From: Deltaproteobacteria bacterium
GTDB taxonomy: Bacteria; Myxococcota_A; UBA9042; PHBI01; JACKFB01
NCBI GenBank assembly: GCA_020632695.1
Contig: JACKFB010000003.1
Coordinates: 186,001 to 250,000, forward strand
Length of the DNA: 64,000 bases
Direction of reading: 5' to 3'
The notes under the pieces were generated by a model. It ran no database searches. It worked only from the letters and a program-made list of their open reading frames with translations, and was not told the DNA's origin. The translations under genes and the position numbers were made by a program. This document shows positions 25,109 through 32,743 of the stretch, in pieces; within the stretch, counting starts at the first letter, position 1; each line of letters opens with the position of its first letter.

Positions 25109-25199
25109 CGGGAGCCGGGGACGCTGGACAGCGCGGATTTCTTGCCCGCGGGGTCCGAATCCGCTAACGGTCTCGGGCACTTCCGTCCGGAGTTCCGCG

Positions 25200-26023
25200 A
25201 TGGCCCTCGACATCCTCGCCGGCGTGGTCGTGCTCTGGGGGCTCGTGCGCGGCTGGCTGCGCGGGCTCCTCTTCCAGCTCGGCCAGATCGGGATGCTGGC
25301 CGTGGCCTTCGTGGCCGCGCGCTCGCTGCGCGGCGTGGTCGAGCCCTGGCTCGGCGATGTCTTCGGCGCGCGCCCCATGGTGCGCGAGTCGCTGGCCTTC
25401 TTCCTGGTCTTCCTGGTGGTCGCGGTGATCGGCACCTTCATCGTCCGGCGTTTCACCTCCGACCTGCACCGCCTCTCCGGCACCCTCACCGCCGGCGACC
25501 GCATCCTGGGAGCCGCCGCCGGCGCCCTCAAGGGAGCGTTGGTCGCCTACCTCCTGGTGGTCGCCCTCATCATGGCCAACCAGATCACCGGCGCGGTGCC
25601 CGTCCCCTACGCCTCGTCCACCACCGGCCGCTTCGTCATGAGCCACAACTTCCTGGAGTCCGAGGAGTTTCCTCGGGCCCAGGCCCTGGTGAAGCTCGGC
25701 TGGCTGCTCGGCACCCGCTCGGCGGTCGATCTGGTGGAGGACCCCCACATCGCGGCGATCCTCGAGCACCCGAAGGCCCAGGTGCTCCGGTCGCCGGAGG
25801 TGATGCAGGCCCTGGCCGCCAGTGACTGGCTGGCCCTCGTCGGCAACGAGGCCATCTGGGATCTCCTCGACGAGCCGGACATCCAGGCCCACCTCGAGGC
25901 CATCGAGTGGCAGGAGGCCCAGGAACCGGCGCCCGCCCCCGGCGCGCTGCCGCCCGCCCCCGGCGCGCTGCCGTCGGCCCCCGCGCGCTGCCGCCCCCGC
26001 CGGCGGAGCGCCCGCGCGACTGA
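25200..26023 (+). CDS. CvpA-family membrane protein (copy 2) with apparent 1-nt frameshift near its 3' end
   Basis: The N-terminal 190 residues form a normal CvpA-family protein: hydrophobic segments near 5-25, 28-45, 60-85 and 100-125, then a hydrophilic part. Near the end a Pro-rich tail is coded by a 21-bp tandem repeat (25931-25992). The third copy has lost one base, and as read the frame runs on to 26810, antisense through comF, with Arg-rich nonsense. Restoring one G in that copy gives an ending ALPPPPAERPRD and a TGA at 26021-26023, just 16 nt before the converging comF stop. The boundaries here assume that correction (274 aa). It is either a sequencing/assembly error or a genuine slippage mutant. 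Confidence 0.8.
25931..25992 (+). repeat. 21-bp tandem repeat (three copies, last one 20 bp) inside CvpA-family gene
   Basis: Copies at 25931-25951 and 25952-25972 are identical; the third (25973-25992) has two substitutions and lacks one G in CCCCCGGCGCG. A full 21-bp copy codes for a seven-residue Pro-Gly-Ala unit. The missing base shifts the frame. Confidence 0.9.
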
Positions 26024-26039
26024 TCCTCCGGGCGCTGGT

Positions 26040-26759
26040 TCAGTCCCTGGGCGTGCGGGCCAGGGCGGCGACCTCCACCGAGGCGGCGCCGGCCCGCAAG
26101 AGCGCCCGGCTGGCCGCGCGCGCCGTCGTCCCCGTGGTCATCACGTCGTCCACCAACAGGACGGCCCGGCCGCCGACCCGCTCGGCCTCGCCGACGTACA
26201 CGCCCGCGAGCCGACGCTGCCGCGCGCGCCACCCGAGCCCCCGCGTCGGCGCCACCGCGCGCCCCACGCCCAGGCCCAGCGGCTCCAGCGGCAGCCCCAG
26301 CGCCCGCGCCAGGCCCGAGGCGAGCACGCCGGCCGGGTTGAAGCCGCGGGCCCGCAGCCGCGCCGCCGCCGATGGCACCGGCACGACCAGGGTGTCGCGA
26401 GCCAGCTCGGCCCAGCCGGTGGCGGCGGCCCGGCGCACCATCAGCCGCGCCAGCGGCGGCCCCAGGGTGTGGTCGGGGGCGTTCTTCCAGGCTGTGACCA
26501 CCTCGCGCAGCGCGCCGCCGTAGGCGTAGGCGCCGCGCGCTCGCGAGAACGGGGGCGGCTCGGCCAGGCATCGCCCGCAGGTGTGGGTGCCGCCGCCCGC
26601 CGGCGGGTCGAGACGGATGTCCCCACAGCGGGGACAGCAGTCTCCATCGCCCGGGTGGAGGGTCGCCGTGCAGGCGGCGCAGAAGAGCGCGCTCTGCACC
26701 GGCGTCTCGCAGCCGGCGCAGCAGAGCGGGAGCAGCAGGTCGAGCAGGCGGTGCCACAT
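26040..26759 (-). CDS. comF: ComF family phosphoribosyltransferase-like protein
   Basis: The 239-aa product has the ComF layout: an N-terminal zinc-binding part (CCAGC...CAAC, CPRCGD, CGRC), then AYAYGGALREVVTAWKN, VVPVPSAAARLRARGFN and the PRPP-like motif VLLVDDVMTTGTT. ComF proteins take part in DNA uptake in competent bacteria, handling ssDNA on the cytoplasmic side; outside competence the role is less clear. The ATG at 26759 starts the conserved MWHRLLDLLLPL segment; a start 79 codons earlier would add antisense-like sequence overlapping rlmH. It is the last gene of a leftward run after rlmH (38-nt gap). Confidence 0.92.
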   Translation of the reverse strand: MWHRLLDLLLPLCCAGCETPVQSALFCAACTATLHPGDGDCCPRCGDIRLDPPAGGGTHTCGRCLAEPPPFSRARGAYAYGGALREVVTAWKNAPDHTLGPPLARLMVRRAAATGWAELARDTLVVPVPSAAARLRARGFNPAGVLASGLARALGLPLEPLGLGVGRAVAPTRGLGWRARQRRLAGVYVGEAERVGGRAVLLVDDVMTTGTTARAASRALLRAGAASVEVAALARTPRD

Positions 26760-26797
26760 GGGCGGCGAGCCGTGCAAGGCGCAGGCCAGCGCGGAGG

Positions 26798-27274
26798 CTA
26801 CTTGTGGTAGGGCTCCCCGCGAGCGATGGTGGCCGCGCGGTAGAGCTGCTCCCACAGCACGACCCGCGCCAGGTCGTGGGGCAAGGTCAGCGGGCCCAGC
26901 GACCAGCGCTCGGTGGCGGCGTCCTCCACCTCTTCGGCCAGCCCGTGGGCGCTGCCGAGGGCGAAGACCACGGCCCGGGCCCCCGAGCCGAGCCACGCCT
27001 CGTAGCGCTCGGCGAGCTGCACCGAGGTCCAGCGGCTGCCGCCGATGCTCAGCGCCACCAGCCGGTCCCGCGGTCCCACCGCCCCGAGCAGCCGCTCCGC
27101 CTCGGCCGCCAGCGCGCGCTTGACCGACTCGGGCCGCTCGTCGGGCAGCCGCTCCGAGCGCACGAAGAGCTCCTCGACGCGCACCGAGCGTCCCAGCCGC
27201 CCCATGTAGCTGCGGGCGGCCTCGTCGAGAGCCCCCGACCCGGCCGAGCCCGCGTGGATCAGTCGGAAGATCAC
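26798..27274 (-). CDS. rlmH: 23S rRNA (pseudouridine1915-N3)-methyltransferase RlmH
   Basis: RlmH methylates Psi1915 in helix 69 of assembled ribosomes. The 158-aa SPOUT protein ends with the diagnostic LTLPHDLARVVLWEQLYRAATI and the terminal RGEPYHK, and has the SAM-binding FALGSAHGL. The GTG start at 27274 overlaps the TGA of rsfS (GTGA), the usual rsfS-rlmH pairing across bacteria. A longer frame upstream is open but is antisense-like sequence. Confidence 0.96.
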   Translation of the reverse strand: MIFRLIHAGSAGSGALDEAARSYMGRLGRSVRVEELFVRSERLPDERPESVKRALAAEAERLLGAVGPRDRLVALSIGGSRWTSVQLAERYEAWLGSGARAVVFALGSAHGLAEEVEDAATERWSLGPLTLPHDLARVVLWEQLYRAATIARGEPYHK

Positions 27275-27693
27275 CCGGCGGCGGGCGCGTCGTCCGGCCG
27301 CGACAGGGTCAGCTCCGGCGCCTCGCGCCACAGCCGCTCCAGCTCGTAGTAGGCGCGCACGGGCTCGTAGAAGATGTGGACCACCACGTCGGAGTAGTCC
27401 ATCACCACCCACTGGTTCTGCTCGCCGCCCTCGACGGCCATGGGCTTCTCGGCGGCGTCGGTGCGCAGCGACCGCTCGATGTGCTGTCGCAACGCGGCCG
27501 CGTGACGATCCGAGGTCGCGCTCATGACGACGAACCAGTCCGTGTACTGGACCAGCTCGCGCACGCGCAACACGCGGACGTCCTCCGCCTTCTTCTCCCA
27601 TGCCAGTGCTGCGATTCGCTCCGCCAGCTCGCGCGAGGCCAGCTCAGGGAGCGGGGCCTCGTCAGAAAGGCCCTCGGCCGGTGCCTGTTTCAA
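27271..27693 (-). CDS. rsfS: Ribosomal silencing factor RsfS
   Basis: RsfS binds uL14 and blocks joining of ribosomal subunits under starvation. The 140-aa protein has the Iojap pattern: VQYTDWFVVMSATSDRHAAAL, GEQNQWVVMDYSDVVVHIF and a final YYELERLW. The start is TTG at 27693. A GAGGAG lies about 11 nt upstream, immediately followed by a four-codon minigene (ATG at 27704, stop at 27690) whose TGA overlaps the TTG. The gene is directly coupled to rlmH and about 80 nt downstream of proA; the gap holds a small hairpin (27727-27742). Confidence 0.95.
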   Translation of the reverse strand: MKQAPAEGLSDEAPLPELASRELAERIAALAWEKKAEDVRVLRVRELVQYTDWFVVMSATSDRHAAALRQHIERSLRTDAAEKPMAVEGGEQNQWVVMDYSDVVVHIFYEPVRAYYELERLWREAPELTLSRPDDAPAAG

Positions 27694-27772
27694 ATCGTTC
27701 TCATCTCCTCGCCCTTCAGCGTCGCGGGCCCGTCTTCGGGCCGCTCCGGGGTTGCCGCACAGATCCCTGCGC

Positions 27773-29041
27773 TCATCCGCGCACCTGACCCTCGCCGTAC
27801 ACGATCCACTTGCGAGCGGTCAGCTCCTCGAGTCCCATCGCTCCGTACGCGTGCAGCCGCGACGTGCTGATGCCGATCTCGGCACCGAGTCCCAGCTCGA
27901 ACCCGTCGTTGAAGCGCGTGGACGCGTTGATCAGGACGCAACTGGCGGTGACCTCGCGGAGGAAACGCTGACCGCTGGCATATTGGTTGGTGACGATGGC
28001 TTCCGTGTGCCCGGAACCGTACCGGGCGATATGGTCCAGGGCAACGTCCATATCGTCGACCAAGCGGACCGAGAGCACCAGATCGAGGTACTCGGTGTCC
28101 CAGTCGGCCTCGGTCGCCGCCTGCGCCGCGGGCCACAGGGCGCGGGTTCGCGCGTCGGCGCGCAGCGTCACCCCGGCGGCCTCGAGGCGGGGGAACAGGC
28201 GCGGGATGAGCCGGGGCGCGAGATCGCGGTGGACCAGCAGGGTCTCCATGGCGTTGCACACGCCGGGGCGCTGGACCTTGGCGTTGAAGGCGATCTCGGT
28301 CGCCATCTCCAGATCGCAGTCCCGGTCGAGGTACACGTGGCAGACGCCCTTGTAGTGCTGGATGACCGGCACCGTGGCGTGCTCGGTGACGTGGCGGATC
28401 AGCGCCTCGCCGCCTCGGGGGATGACCAGGTCCACGTCGCCCGAGCAGCGGATGAGCGCGTCGGTGACGGCGCGATCCGAGGTGGCGACGGCCTGCACGC
28501 AGTCCGCGGGCAGCCCGGCGTCGGCCAGGGCCTCGCGCATCAGGGCGACCAGGGCCGCGTTGGAGTGGATGGCCTCCTTGCCGCCCTTCAGGATCGGCGC
28601 GTTGCCGCTCTTCAGGCAGAGGGCGCCGGCGTCCACGGTCACGTTGGGGCGGGACTCGTAGATGATGCAGATGACGCCCAGCGGGATGCGCATCCGGCCG
28701 ACCATCAGGCCGTTGGGGCGGCGGGCGAGGCGCTCGATTCCGCCCAGCGGGTCGGGCAGGGCCATGACCTGGCGCACGCCCTCGGCCATCGCGGCGATGC
28801 GGGCCGGTGTGAGCGCCAGGCGATCGCGCAGCGCGCCGGTGACGCCGGCGGCGTCGGCGGCCTCCAGATCGCGCGTGTTGGCGGCGACCAGCTCGTCCTG
28901 GCGCTCCGTGAGCAGCGCGGCCAGGCGCTCGAGCACCCGGTCCCGCTGGGCCGAGCTGGCCCGCCCCAGCGCTCGCGACGCCGCGCGCGCCGCGCTGGCC
29001 ATGCGGGCCGCGAGCGCGCCCGCGTCGATGGTCTCGTCCAT
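27773..29041 (-). CDS. proA: Gamma-glutamyl phosphate reductase
   Basis: ProA reduces glutamyl-5-phosphate with NADPH in proline synthesis. The 422-aa protein has the family length, the aldehyde-dehydrogenase fold motifs PLGVICIIYESRPNVTVDA, LKSGNAPILKGGKEA, IPRGGEALI, the catalytic cysteine in QRPGVCNAMETLL and NASTRFNDGFELGLGAEIGIS. The ATG at 29041 begins MDETIDAGALA. No proB lies next to it, so glutamate 5-kinase must be elsewhere. It heads the leftward run proA-rsfS-rlmH-comF, a conserved neighbourhood in many bacteria. Confidence 0.96.
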   Translation of the reverse strand: MDETIDAGALAARMASAARAASRALGRASSAQRDRVLERLAALLTERQDELVAANTRDLEAADAAGVTGALRDRLALTPARIAAMAEGVRQVMALPDPLGGIERLARRPNGLMVGRMRIPLGVICIIYESRPNVTVDAGALCLKSGNAPILKGGKEAIHSNAALVALMREALADAGLPADCVQAVATSDRAVTDALIRCSGDVDLVIPRGGEALIRHVTEHATVPVIQHYKGVCHVYLDRDCDLEMATEIAFNAKVQRPGVCNAMETLLVHRDLAPRLIPRLFPRLEAAGVTLRADARTRALWPAAQAATEADWDTEYLDLVLSVRLVDDMDVALDHIARYGSGHTEAIVTNQYASGQRFLREVTASCVLINASTRFNDGFELGLGAEIGISTSRLHAYGAMGLEELTARKWIVYGEGQVRG

Positions 29042-29064
29042 GCTCGCTCCCTGTGCCGGCGGAT

Positions 29065-29898
29065 TCAGGCCCCGCGGCGGCGGCGCAGCCAGGCTCGACC
29101 GAGGAGGCCGAACGAGGCCAGCAGTACCAGCACCGCGGCTCCCCACACCATCGCGAAATGCGAGTAGTCCTCGGGCCGGTCGCCGTCGATGAGCAGCCAC
29201 AGCTCGCGCGGGTCCTTGTGCGCCACCCGCGCGAAGTGCACCACCGGCCGGGCGTGCCAGCGCGACACCTGGTCGCCGCGCACCAGGCGGCCCGTCGCCT
29301 CGGCGGTCACCGTCAGGTCGTAGGGGAAGGCGCGGCGCTGCTCGAGCAGCTCGATCCACGCCGGGTCCACCTCCACGCTGGCGGCGCGGTGGAAGGGCTT
29401 GTCCGGGAAGGGCTTCGAGGTGCGTACCACCACGTCGAAGAGCGGGCACAGGTAGAAGTGGCGCGTGTCGGCGCCGCCCTGGCCGTCGCCGCCCACCGTG
29501 CCGTCGCTCTCGTGGGTCATGAACAGACCGCTGGCGTGGACGTACTGGTTCGACGCCACGTCCAGCTCCCGCTCGCCGGCCTTGTAGCGCTCGCCCAGGT
29601 CGCCGAGCTCGACGGGCGCCGCGTCCCCTTGCAGCCAGTAGGCGACCTCGTGACGGGTGCTGACCATGAGCCAGCCGCAGAGCGCCGCGCCCAGCAGGGT
29701 CAGCGTCAGCCACAGCCGCAGCGGGTCGAAGCCCCAGGCGCGCCGCGCGCGCAGCAGCTCAGCGTCCACGTCCTCGGGCGGGCTGGTGCCCTCGACGCGA
29801 CCGCGCTCGTCCCACGCCGCGAAGAGCGCCTCGAGCTGCGCCTTCTTCTCGGCCTGCTCCGACGCCTCCTCGGGCGGCTTCGGTCCCGTGTCGCTCAT
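29065..29898 (-). CDS. Two-pass membrane protein, unrecognised
   Basis: The 277-aa protein has a charged N-terminal tail of about 60 residues (EEASEQAEKKAQLEALFAAW, helical), a first membrane segment at about 61-80 (LWLTLTLLGAALCGWLMVST), a periplasmic domain of about 170 residues, and a second segment near the C-terminus (about 250-270) followed by RRRRGA. Recognisable pieces of the domain are HFYLCPLFDVVV and SRWHARPVVHFARV. I do not recognise the family. The stop is 23 nt upstream of the proA start, so it may be co-transcribed with the proA run. Confidence 0.75.
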   Translation of the reverse strand: MSDTGPKPPEEASEQAEKKAQLEALFAAWDERGRVEGTSPPEDVDAELLRARRAWGFDPLRLWLTLTLLGAALCGWLMVSTRHEVAYWLQGDAAPVELGDLGERYKAGERELDVASNQYVHASGLFMTHESDGTVGGDGQGGADTRHFYLCPLFDVVVRTSKPFPDKPFHRAASVEVDPAWIELLEQRRAFPYDLTVTAEATGRLVRGDQVSRWHARPVVHFARVAHKDPRELWLLIDGDRPEDYSHFAMVWGAAVLVLLASFGLLGRAWLRRRRGA

Positions 29899-29965
29899 CC
29901 CGCTCCCCGCGCTGCCGGCGCGCTGCCGCAGGCCGCTCTGTGTCGGCCGCCGGATATAGCACGCG

Positions 29966-29999
29966 CGTCGCGCGCACCGGAAGGCGAGCGCGCGCGACG
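29966..29999 (-). terminator. 10-bp perfect hairpin downstream of the barrel gene
   Basis: CGTCGCGCGC (29966-29975) and GCGCGCGACG (29990-29999) form a perfect 10-bp stem with a 14-nt loop, about 60 nt beyond the barrel gene stop. There is no U-tract. It could be a terminator or a transcript-protecting structure. Confidence 0.35.
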
Positions 30000-30058
30000 G
30001 TGGGCTGCCCGGGGCGAGCGCGGCCCACCAGCAGGCGGGCGACCGGGCGGGTGTGGTC

Positions 30059-30742
30059 CTACCAGACCACGACCGCGCCGAGCCCCAGCTCGACCGCCAG
30101 CTCCGCGTCCGGACAATCGCCGGCGCAGAACTCCGGCCCCGCCGAGAGCTGCCCGGTGACCGACACCCGGGCCTCGTCGCTGCGCCACGCCTCGACCTCG
30201 AAGCCGAGATCGGCGAGCACCGGCGCCGCGAAGCTCACCGAGGGCGTGAACATCACGCGCATCGGGACGCGCAGCCCGTAGTTCATCGCGACGCGCGACG
30301 CGATCTGCCAGCCGCCGGCCAGCCCGGGCCCGCCGATGCGCAGGCCGACCTGGCCCTTGGTCCCGTCGGTGGGGACCCAGAGCAGCAAGGCGGGATCGGC
30401 GTAGAAGGCCAGGCTCACCGCGTGGCGCTGCCAGAAGCTCCAGCGCAGCTCGACGCCCGGCTCGTAGCCCACCACGCCGGTGCGCAGGTTCTGGCCGTAG
30501 CGCAGCGTGAACTGGGGCGAGATGTCGACGCGTTCGGTGAAGGGCACCACCCAGGTGAGGCGCAGATCGGGCCAGCCGATGTCGGTGCGGGCGGCGTAGC
30601 TCTGGTCGAGGCCCAGGGTGGTCCCGCCGAGCAGCGGGGTCATGGCGCGGGCCTGAGGGCCGGCCCCCAGCGTGAGGGCGGCGGAGAGCAGGACGGCGAG
30701 GCCGAGAGCGGCGCGGGTGAGTCGGAGGGTTGGGGAGCACAT
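30059..30742 (-). CDS. Exported outer-membrane beta-barrel-like protein
   Basis: The 227-aa product starts with a signal peptide (LGLAVLLSAALTLGAGPQARA) and continues in alternating strands (LRLTWVVPFTERVDI, FTLRYGQNL, GVELRWSFWQRHAVSLAFYADP, VGLRIGGPGLAGGWQIASRV). Near the C-terminus a Cys pair (FCAGDC) probably forms a disulphide. The ATG at 30742 has GAGAGG 8 nt upstream; the 85-codon upstream extension in frame lies antisense to the activator gene. It diverges from the FHA-sigma54 activator, which may control it. The 190-bp gap holds two direct repeats AAAGTGCG (30774 and 30824, 50 bp apart) that could be activator sites. Confidence 0.75.
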   Translation of the reverse strand: MCSPTLRLTRAALGLAVLLSAALTLGAGPQARAMTPLLGGTTLGLDQSYAARTDIGWPDLRLTWVVPFTERVDISPQFTLRYGQNLRTGVVGYEPGVELRWSFWQRHAVSLAFYADPALLLWVPTDGTKGQVGLRIGGPGLAGGWQIASRVAMNYGLRVPMRVMFTPSVSFAAPVLADLGFEVEAWRSDEARVSVTGQLSAGPEFCAGDCPDAELAVELGLGAVVVW

Positions 30743-30932
30743 CGGGGATACCTCTCGCGGGCGCACGGAAGAGAAAGTGCGCGCTGGTGCCCATGTTTGA
30801 AGGACTCGAGGGAGTACGCAAAAAAAGTGCGAAACGATCGGGCCGCTCGCGGTCATAGAAGAGGTGGGCCTGCACCGCGGACGGGGACGGCGGTTCGGCA
30901 ATGGAGCCGATCCCGTCTCGGAGGAGGCCAGC

Positions 30933-32180
30933 ATGAGGCTCGAGGTCGGACATCGCGTGACGCAACCGTTGGTGGTCACGCGCCATTTCAGGCGCAAGGT
31001 CGGTCGGGAGGGGGCGCCGGTCCTCGTCGCGGAGGGGCGGGCGCTCGCGCTCGTGCCGGGCGAGGAGGTGGCCGCCGGCAGCGGGCGTGAGTGCAGGATC
31101 CGCCTGCCGGATCCTCACGTGTCGGGGCGGCACGCCAGCTTCACGCGCGTCGGGGGCGAGGTGGTCGTGCGGGACCTCGGCAGCCGGAACGGCGTGTGGG
31201 TCGACGGGAAGGCCGTGCGCGAGGTGCGGCTGGGGCCGGGGCAGGTGGTGGTCCTCGGGCAGTCGCGCGTGCTCATCGCCGCGGAGGCGGGGACCGCGCG
31301 CTACCCCGACGCGGTGCGCTGGGCGGGGATGCTGGCGCGCGACCCGCGCAGCATGGTGCTGCTCGGGGAGCTGGCCGAGGTGGCCAGCTCGGACGCGCCG
31401 GTGTGGCTGTGCGGCGAGTCGGGGACCGGCAAGGAGGTGGCCTCCCAGGTCATCCACGAGGTGGGGCCGCGGCGCGCGGGGCCGCGGGTCGCGATCAACT
31501 GCGCCGCGCTGCCCGGATCGCTGGCCGACGCCGAGCTCTTCGGCGTGGTGCGCGGGGCCTTCACCGGGGCCGACCGCAGCCGCCCGGGCGCCTTCCAGCG
31601 GGCCCACGGGGGCACGCTGCTGCTCGACGAGATCGGCGAGCTGGGGCCCGAGGTGCAGGCGAAGCTGCTGCGGGTGCTGGAGACCGGCGAGGTGCTGCCG
31701 GTGGGCGGCGACGCGCCGGTCGCGGTGGATGTGCGGATCATCGCGGCGACCTGGCGGGACCTGGCCCGCGACGCGGCCTCGGGGCGCTTCCGCTTCGACC
31801 TGCTGCAGCGGATCTGGGTGCTGCGGGTGGACCTGCCCGCCTTGCGCGACCGGCCTGGGGACGTGGGGCCGCTGCTGGAGACCTTCCTCGGCGCGGGGGC
31901 GGCGGCGCTGTGGCCGTCGGCGGCCGCGCTGGAGCGGCTGGAGCGCGACGGGTGGCCGGGCAACGTGCGCGAGCTGGCGAACCGGGCCGAGCGGGCGCGG
32001 GTCTCGGGGCGCGCGGCGGCGCTCGAGACGGGCGGGCCCGCCTCCGGCGCGTCGGCGGCGGGCGGGCCGATCGAACGAGCGCGCGCGGCCATCGCGGCGG
32101 CGCGGGGGAACCGCTCGGCGGCGGCCCGCGCGCTGGGCGTCAGCCGCTCGACGCTCTACCGCTGGCTCGAGGGCCGCTGA
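30933..32180 (+). CDS. FHA-domain sigma54-dependent transcriptional activator
   Basis: The 415-aa protein joins an N-terminal FHA domain (about 45-115; GRHASF, SRNGVWVDG), a sigma54-interaction AAA+ domain (Walker A GESGTGKE at 161-168, GAFTGA at 208-213, Walker B LLLDEIG near 229-235) and a C-terminal Fis-type helix-turn-helix (NRSAAARALGVSRSTLYRWL). An intact GAFTGA means it should remodel sigma54 holoenzyme. The FHA domain implies control by a threonine-phosphorylated partner, probably a Ser/Thr kinase substrate, as in myxobacterial activators of this build. The ATG at 30933 has GGAGG upstream. No convincing -24/-12 promoter was seen nearby. Confidence 0.93.
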   Translation: MRLEVGHRVTQPLVVTRHFRRKVGREGAPVLVAEGRALALVPGEEVAAGSGRECRIRLPDPHVSGRHASFTRVGGEVVVRDLGSRNGVWVDGKAVREVRLGPGQVVVLGQSRVLIAAEAGTARYPDAVRWAGMLARDPRSMVLLGELAEVASSDAPVWLCGESGTGKEVASQVIHEVGPRRAGPRVAINCAALPGSLADAELFGVVRGAFTGADRSRPGAFQRAHGGTLLLDEIGELGPEVQAKLLRVLETGEVLPVGGDAPVAVDVRIIAATWRDLARDAASGRFRFDLLQRIWVLRVDLPALRDRPGDVGPLLETFLGAGAAALWPSAAALERLERDGWPGNVRELANRAERARVSGRAAALETGGPASGASAAGGPIERARAAIAAARGNRSAAARALGVSRSTLYRWLEGR

Positions 32181-32257
32181 CCGGGGGGCCGACCTCCGAG
32201 GCCGGCGTGGGCGGGGCCGCGAGGCCGGGGTCGCGTGCGGCTCGGGCCCGCGGTGGG

Positions 32258-32285
32258 TTGACACGCCCGGACGCCGGACTATCAT
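32258..32285 (+). promoter_or_regulatory. Near-consensus sigma70 promoter of the 101-aa gene
   Basis: A perfect TTGACA (32258-32263) is followed after 16 bp by TATCAT (32280-32285), five of six matches. Transcription would start about 42 nt before the TTG start codon at 32334. It is the closest match to consensus noticed in this window. Confidence 0.7.
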
Positions 32286-32333
32286 CGGTGCGCTTGGACA
32301 CGCCTGCAACCCCTCGAACTCCAATGGATACCG

Positions 32334-32639
32334 TTGGCCTCGATCACTGAGTACAGCCGGTTCCAGCTCGAGGCGAGCAAGCTCGGCCGGACGGTGGTCT
32401 TCCAGGTCACCGTCTACGAGCGCAAGGAACGCAACAAGGTCCGCCTCTACGCCGAGACCGAGTGCTTCGATCCGCTCCACTACATGATCCAGTTCATCAT
32501 CCGTGACGCCGACGACATGGGTGGGGTCATCGAGCGCTTCCGCGTGCAGCTCCAGCACCGTGGCTTCAACCCGGTGTGCTACCGGCTGAAGAAGGACAAC
32601 GGCGCCTGGGCCGAGTGGCAGGCGATCGCCGCCGCCTGA
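32334..32639 (+). CDS. Small conserved-looking protein of unknown function, 101 aa
   Basis: The product is compact, charged and without signal peptide or membrane segment: FQLEASKLGRTVVFQVTVYE, NKVRLYAETECFDPLHYMI, then VIERFRVQLQHRGFNPVCYR and AEWQAIAA. The pattern of strands and one helix suggests a small alpha/beta domain. I do not recognise the family. The strong promoter upstream supports it as a real, well-transcribed gene. The start is TTG at 32334 (a GGA lies 5 nt before). A 9-codon ATG minigene (32324-32350) overlaps it in another frame. The stop lies inside a 55-bp tandem duplication shared with selB. Confidence 0.72.
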   Translation: MASITEYSRFQLEASKLGRTVVFQVTVYERKERNKVRLYAETECFDPLHYMIQFIIRDADDMGGVIERFRVQLQHRGFNPVCYRLKKDNGAWAEWQAIAAA

Positions 32640-32743
32640 GCGGCGCGCGGGCTGCTCCCGGCCCGGATCGTCGAGGCGCGCAGCTGCCACCTGAGCGGCA
32701 CTCGAGCGGCTCTAGCCCGGATCGACCGAGGCGCGCAGCCGCC
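32634..32743. repeat. 55-bp tandem duplication across the 101-aa gene / selB convergent junction
   Basis: Unit A (32634-32688) and unit B (32689-32743) are both 55 bp and about 80 percent identical by eye, with one compensating indel pair. Shared blocks include TGAGCGGC, GCCCGGATCG and GAGGCGCGCAG. Unit A carries the stop of the 101-aa gene; unit B carries the last codons and stop of selB on the other strand. Confidence 0.75.

Noticed and set aside
26024..26810. Extension of the second CvpA-family protein to 26810
   Set aside because: The extension is antisense to comF and Arg-rich; a single missing base in the 21-bp repeat explains it.
30743..30932. Sigma54 (-24/-12) promoter for the barrel gene next to the activator
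   Set aside because: I looked for GG-N10-GC patterns with a TGGCAC/TTGC context and found no convincing match.
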